Assembly: GCA_041628225.1 (NCBI GenBank)
Contig: JBFKPQ010000132.1
Location: forward strand, 1 to 6,583
Source of the DNA: JBFKPQ01 sp041628225
GTDB taxonomy: Bacteria > Actinomycetota > Acidimicrobiia > Spongiisociales > JAENVV01
Reading direction: 5' to 3'
Length of the DNA stretch: 6,583 nucleotides
In this document: positions 5,506 to 6,583 of the stretch, piece by piece
Numbering within the stretch: the stretch's first letter is position 1
How the letters are laid out: every line of letters begins with the position of its first letter
Notes under the pieces: generated by a model
Seen by the model: the letters and a program-made list of their open reading frames with translations, nothing else
Database searches by the model: none
Told to the model about the DNA's origin: nothing
Translations under genes and position numbers: made by a program

Positions 5506-6146
5506 GCACTCCTTTGTTGAACGTTGCCGCATGCGCGATCGATGCGGGACAGCAGCGCCGCCACGCGGGGCAGCGCTTCCAGCACCCGCCGCCGATCGGC
5601 GGGATCCAAATCGAAGAGGTCTTCCGAGCTGCGGCCCTCAGGGGCCACCCCGCCGGCCAGGACCATGCCCGTGAGTTCGGTGCCGGACCGGACGAACGCC
5701 CGGGCGCACTCGAACCGGTGGCGGCCCTCGGTGAAGCGGGGCCGGAAGTCGAGATCGTCGGCGAGGTCGCGCCATTCCTCGGCGCACTCGGCGATGAAGC
5801 CCGGATCGTCGGCGTGCCGTTCGAACCGGGGGCAGGGATTGGCGACATCCGTGAGCGGATGGCCTTCCATGTCGGTCATCACCATCATCACGCCGAGCGA
5901 ACCTGCCGCGAAGTCGAGCACGGACTTCGCGAGGTCGGCGGGGATACGGCTCTCGGCCGTGGAAATCCTGACTCCTGAGCCGCCGGCGAGCAAGCGTTCG
6001 AGTTCGTCAGCCGGGAAACGCCATTGCCTGCCCACTTTGACCGCCGGGAGGCGCCCGTCGCCGGCCATGCGGTAGATGGTCGAGGCATCCACAGCGAGCA
6101 TCTCCTGAACTTGGCGGGCGGTGAAGAGCTTCTGCGTCATCTGCAT
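5502..6146 (-). CDS. Transcriptional regulator: excisionase/MerR-type HTH plus PocR-like sensory domain
   Basis: A 214-residue two-domain protein (from the 6146 start). Residues 6-53 form a helix-turn-helix of the HTH_17/excisionase class: LFTARQVQEMLAVDASTIYRM, then the wing GRLPAVKVGRQWRF, then the closing helix PADELERLL. Residues about 68-200 match the PocR sensory domain: VANPCPRF (C105), IAECAEEWRDL (C121), GRHRFECARAF (C147), then GMVLAGGVAPEG. PocR domains bind small ligands and were named from propanediol regulation; here the context is sulfur metabolism, so a sulfur-linked or redox signal on the cysteines is inferred. It is the first gene of the operon and overlaps the SQR-like gene by ATGA, so it probably controls its own operon. 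Four in-frame ATGs (6173, 6161, 6146, 6140) lack a good ribosome site; 6146 fits a leaderless message with TATGCT as -10, but 6173 cannot be excluded. Confidence 0.87.
   Translation of the reverse strand: MQMTQKLFTARQVQEMLAVDASTIYRMAGDGRLPAVKVGRQWRFPADELERLLAGGSGVRISTAESRIPADLAKSVLDFAAGSLGVMMVMTDMEGHPLTDVANPCPRFERHADDPGFIAECAEEWRDLADDLDFRPRFTEGRHRFECARAFVRSGTELTGMVLAGGVAPEGRSSEDLFDLDPADRRRVLEALPRVAALLSRIDRACGNVQQRSA
5509..5515 (-). promoter_or_regulatory. Shine-Dalgarno of the SQR-like gene
   Basis: AAAGGAG on the minus strand sits inside the last codons of the regulator gene. It is 3 nt before the ATG at 5505 and 9 nt before the ATG at 5499, so it leaves both starts possible, with 5499 better placed. 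Confidence 0.65.
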
Positions 6147-6156
6147 CTCGGGCCAG

Positions 6157-6162
6157 AGCATA
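6157..6162 (-). promoter_or_regulatory. Candidate -10 element of the sulfur operon
   Basis: TATGCT on the minus strand fits TANNNT and ends 10 nt before the ATG at 6146, suitable for a leaderless transcript. It overlaps the first CATATG palindrome, so a protein bound there would block or modulate transcription. Pattern-based and unproven. Confidence 0.3.
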
Positions 6163-6196
6163 TGTCGATTCATGCATATGCGGCTAGGGGCATATG
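6159..6196. promoter_or_regulatory. Three CATATG palindromes with exact 16 bp period, candidate operator array
   Basis: CATATG occurs at 6159-6164, 6175-6180 and 6191-6196, each 16 bp from the next. The AT-rich hexamers stand out from a GC-rich background. The middle copy extends to GCATATGC. The right copy lies in an imperfect palindrome TAGGGGCATATGGCCCTA (6185-6202) and in a separate inverted repeat GGGCATA-N6-TATGCCC (6188-6207). Placed directly upstream of and into the start of the HTH-PocR regulator, they are good candidates for an autoregulatory operator. Confidence 0.55.
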
Positions 6197-6204
6197 GCCC
6201 TATG

Positions 6205-6261
6205 CCCGATGTCGCAGGACCCGATGCGGCTCCTGCAGGCGTTCTGTGCAGCTCCTGCAGG
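6205..6261. repeat. Paired direct repeats between the CoA-transferase and the regulator
   Basis: CCCGATG occurs at 6205-6211 and 6220-6226 (15 bp apart). GCTCCTGCAGG occurs at 6229-6239 and 6251-6261 (22 bp apart) and contains the palindrome CCTGCAGG. GCAGGA (6214-6219) is also an inverted match to TCCTGC at 6231-6236. On the minus strand these follow the CoA-transferase stop, so they could fold as a terminator, or act as activator sites about two helical turns apart. Neither role is shown. Confidence 0.45.
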
Positions 6262-6262
6262 T

Positions 6263-6583
6263 TCAGACGATGCCGCGAGAACGGAGGGCGCTGATCCGGT
6301 CGCGGGTGTATTCGAGATCGTTGAGCACCTCATCGGTGTGCTCGCCGAGACCCGGGGGAGGCAGCCGAACGGTGCCGACCTCGCCGTCGAACCCAATGAC
6401 AGGGCCGAGCACCCGCACGATCCCCGCCACGGACGACTCGATGCGGTGGACCATCGACCCGGCCCTCGACAGAGCTTCGCGCACCGTGTTGATGGCGCCA
6501 CAAGGCACGCCGGCCTCATCGAGCAGCGCCGTCCAGTGGTGGCGGGATTGGCCTGCCACCCGACCTGCGATCGCGGCGTCGAG
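6263..6583 (-). CDS. CaiB/BaiF family CoA-transferase, C-terminal part (5' end outside window)
   Basis: The last 106 residues of a class III CoA-transferase, a family that moves CoA between carboxylic acids (carnitine, bile acid, oxalate and related substrates). The frame is open through the right edge; the GTG at 6559 is internal because the family match continues before it (LDAAIAGRVAGQSRHHW). Conserved landmarks are W-x-x-x-LDEAGVPCGAINTVREAL and the hallmark PPPGLGEHTDEVL near the C-terminus, then a closing helix ending RSRGIV. The catalytic aspartate would lie in the missing part, so activity and substrate cannot be judged. It is on the same strand as the sulfur operon, at least 89 bp upstream, and separated by repeat-rich DNA; no functional link to sulfur metabolism is evident. 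Confidence 0.88.
   Translation of the reverse strand, partial: LDAAIAGRVAGQSRHHWTALLDEAGVPCGAINTVREALSRAGSMVHRIESSVAGIVRVLGPVIGFDGEVGTVRLPPPGLGEHTDEVLNDLEYTRDRISALRSRGIV

Noticed and set aside
6188..6207. GGGCATA-N6-TATGCCC hairpin as the terminator of the CoA-transferase gene
   Set aside because: The stem is only 7 bp, no T-run follows on the minus strand, and it is entwined with the CATATG array, so an operator is the better reading.

Overview
The window is a GC-rich bacterial chromosome segment. Codon use is strongly GC3-biased, GTG starts occur, Shine-Dalgarno sites are strong inside the operon, and genes at transcript heads seem to lack one. This fits an actinobacterium. The mix of DsrE2/DsrC-like proteins, CaiB/BaiF CoA-transferase and DUF1772 suggests Acidimicrobiia or a relative, but that placement is inference. 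No tRNA, rRNA, CRISPR array, transposase or phage gene was seen.

Layout from left to right. The 3' part of a DUF1772 (anthrone oxygenase-like) membrane protein gene lies on the + strand. It converges on a minus-strand pair, an FAD-dependent phytoene-desaturase-type oxidoreductase and a YlmA/COG1119-type ABC ATPase, which overlap by ATGA. A strong hairpin with a C(UUCG)G loop separates this pair from the main locus, a five-gene minus-strand operon. In transcription order the operon encodes an HTH-PocR regulator, a sulfide:quinone oxidoreductase-like flavoprotein, a DUF1641 protein, a DsrC/TusE-like protein and a DsrE2-family protein. Upstream is an 89-117 bp repeat-rich intergenic region, then the 3' end of a CaiB/BaiF CoA-transferase gene cut by the window edge.

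The operon is very compact. The regulator and SQR overlap by ATGA, SQR and DUF1641 lie across a GTGA overlap, and the next two junctions fuse the upstream stop codon with the downstream Shine-Dalgarno. The genes are therefore probably expressed as one unit. The likely model is sulfide oxidation at the membrane by the SQR-like enzyme, with sulfane sulfur passed to DsrE2 and the DsrC-like protein. The cysteine-bearing PocR-domain regulator would sense a related metabolite. The homologies are well supported by motifs; the sulfur flow and the sensing role are inference.

The items most worth a second look are the DsrC-like protein, which keeps only the C-terminal cysteine (the other position is Ser92), and the regulator's upstream region, where three CATATG palindromes sit exactly 16 bp apart.
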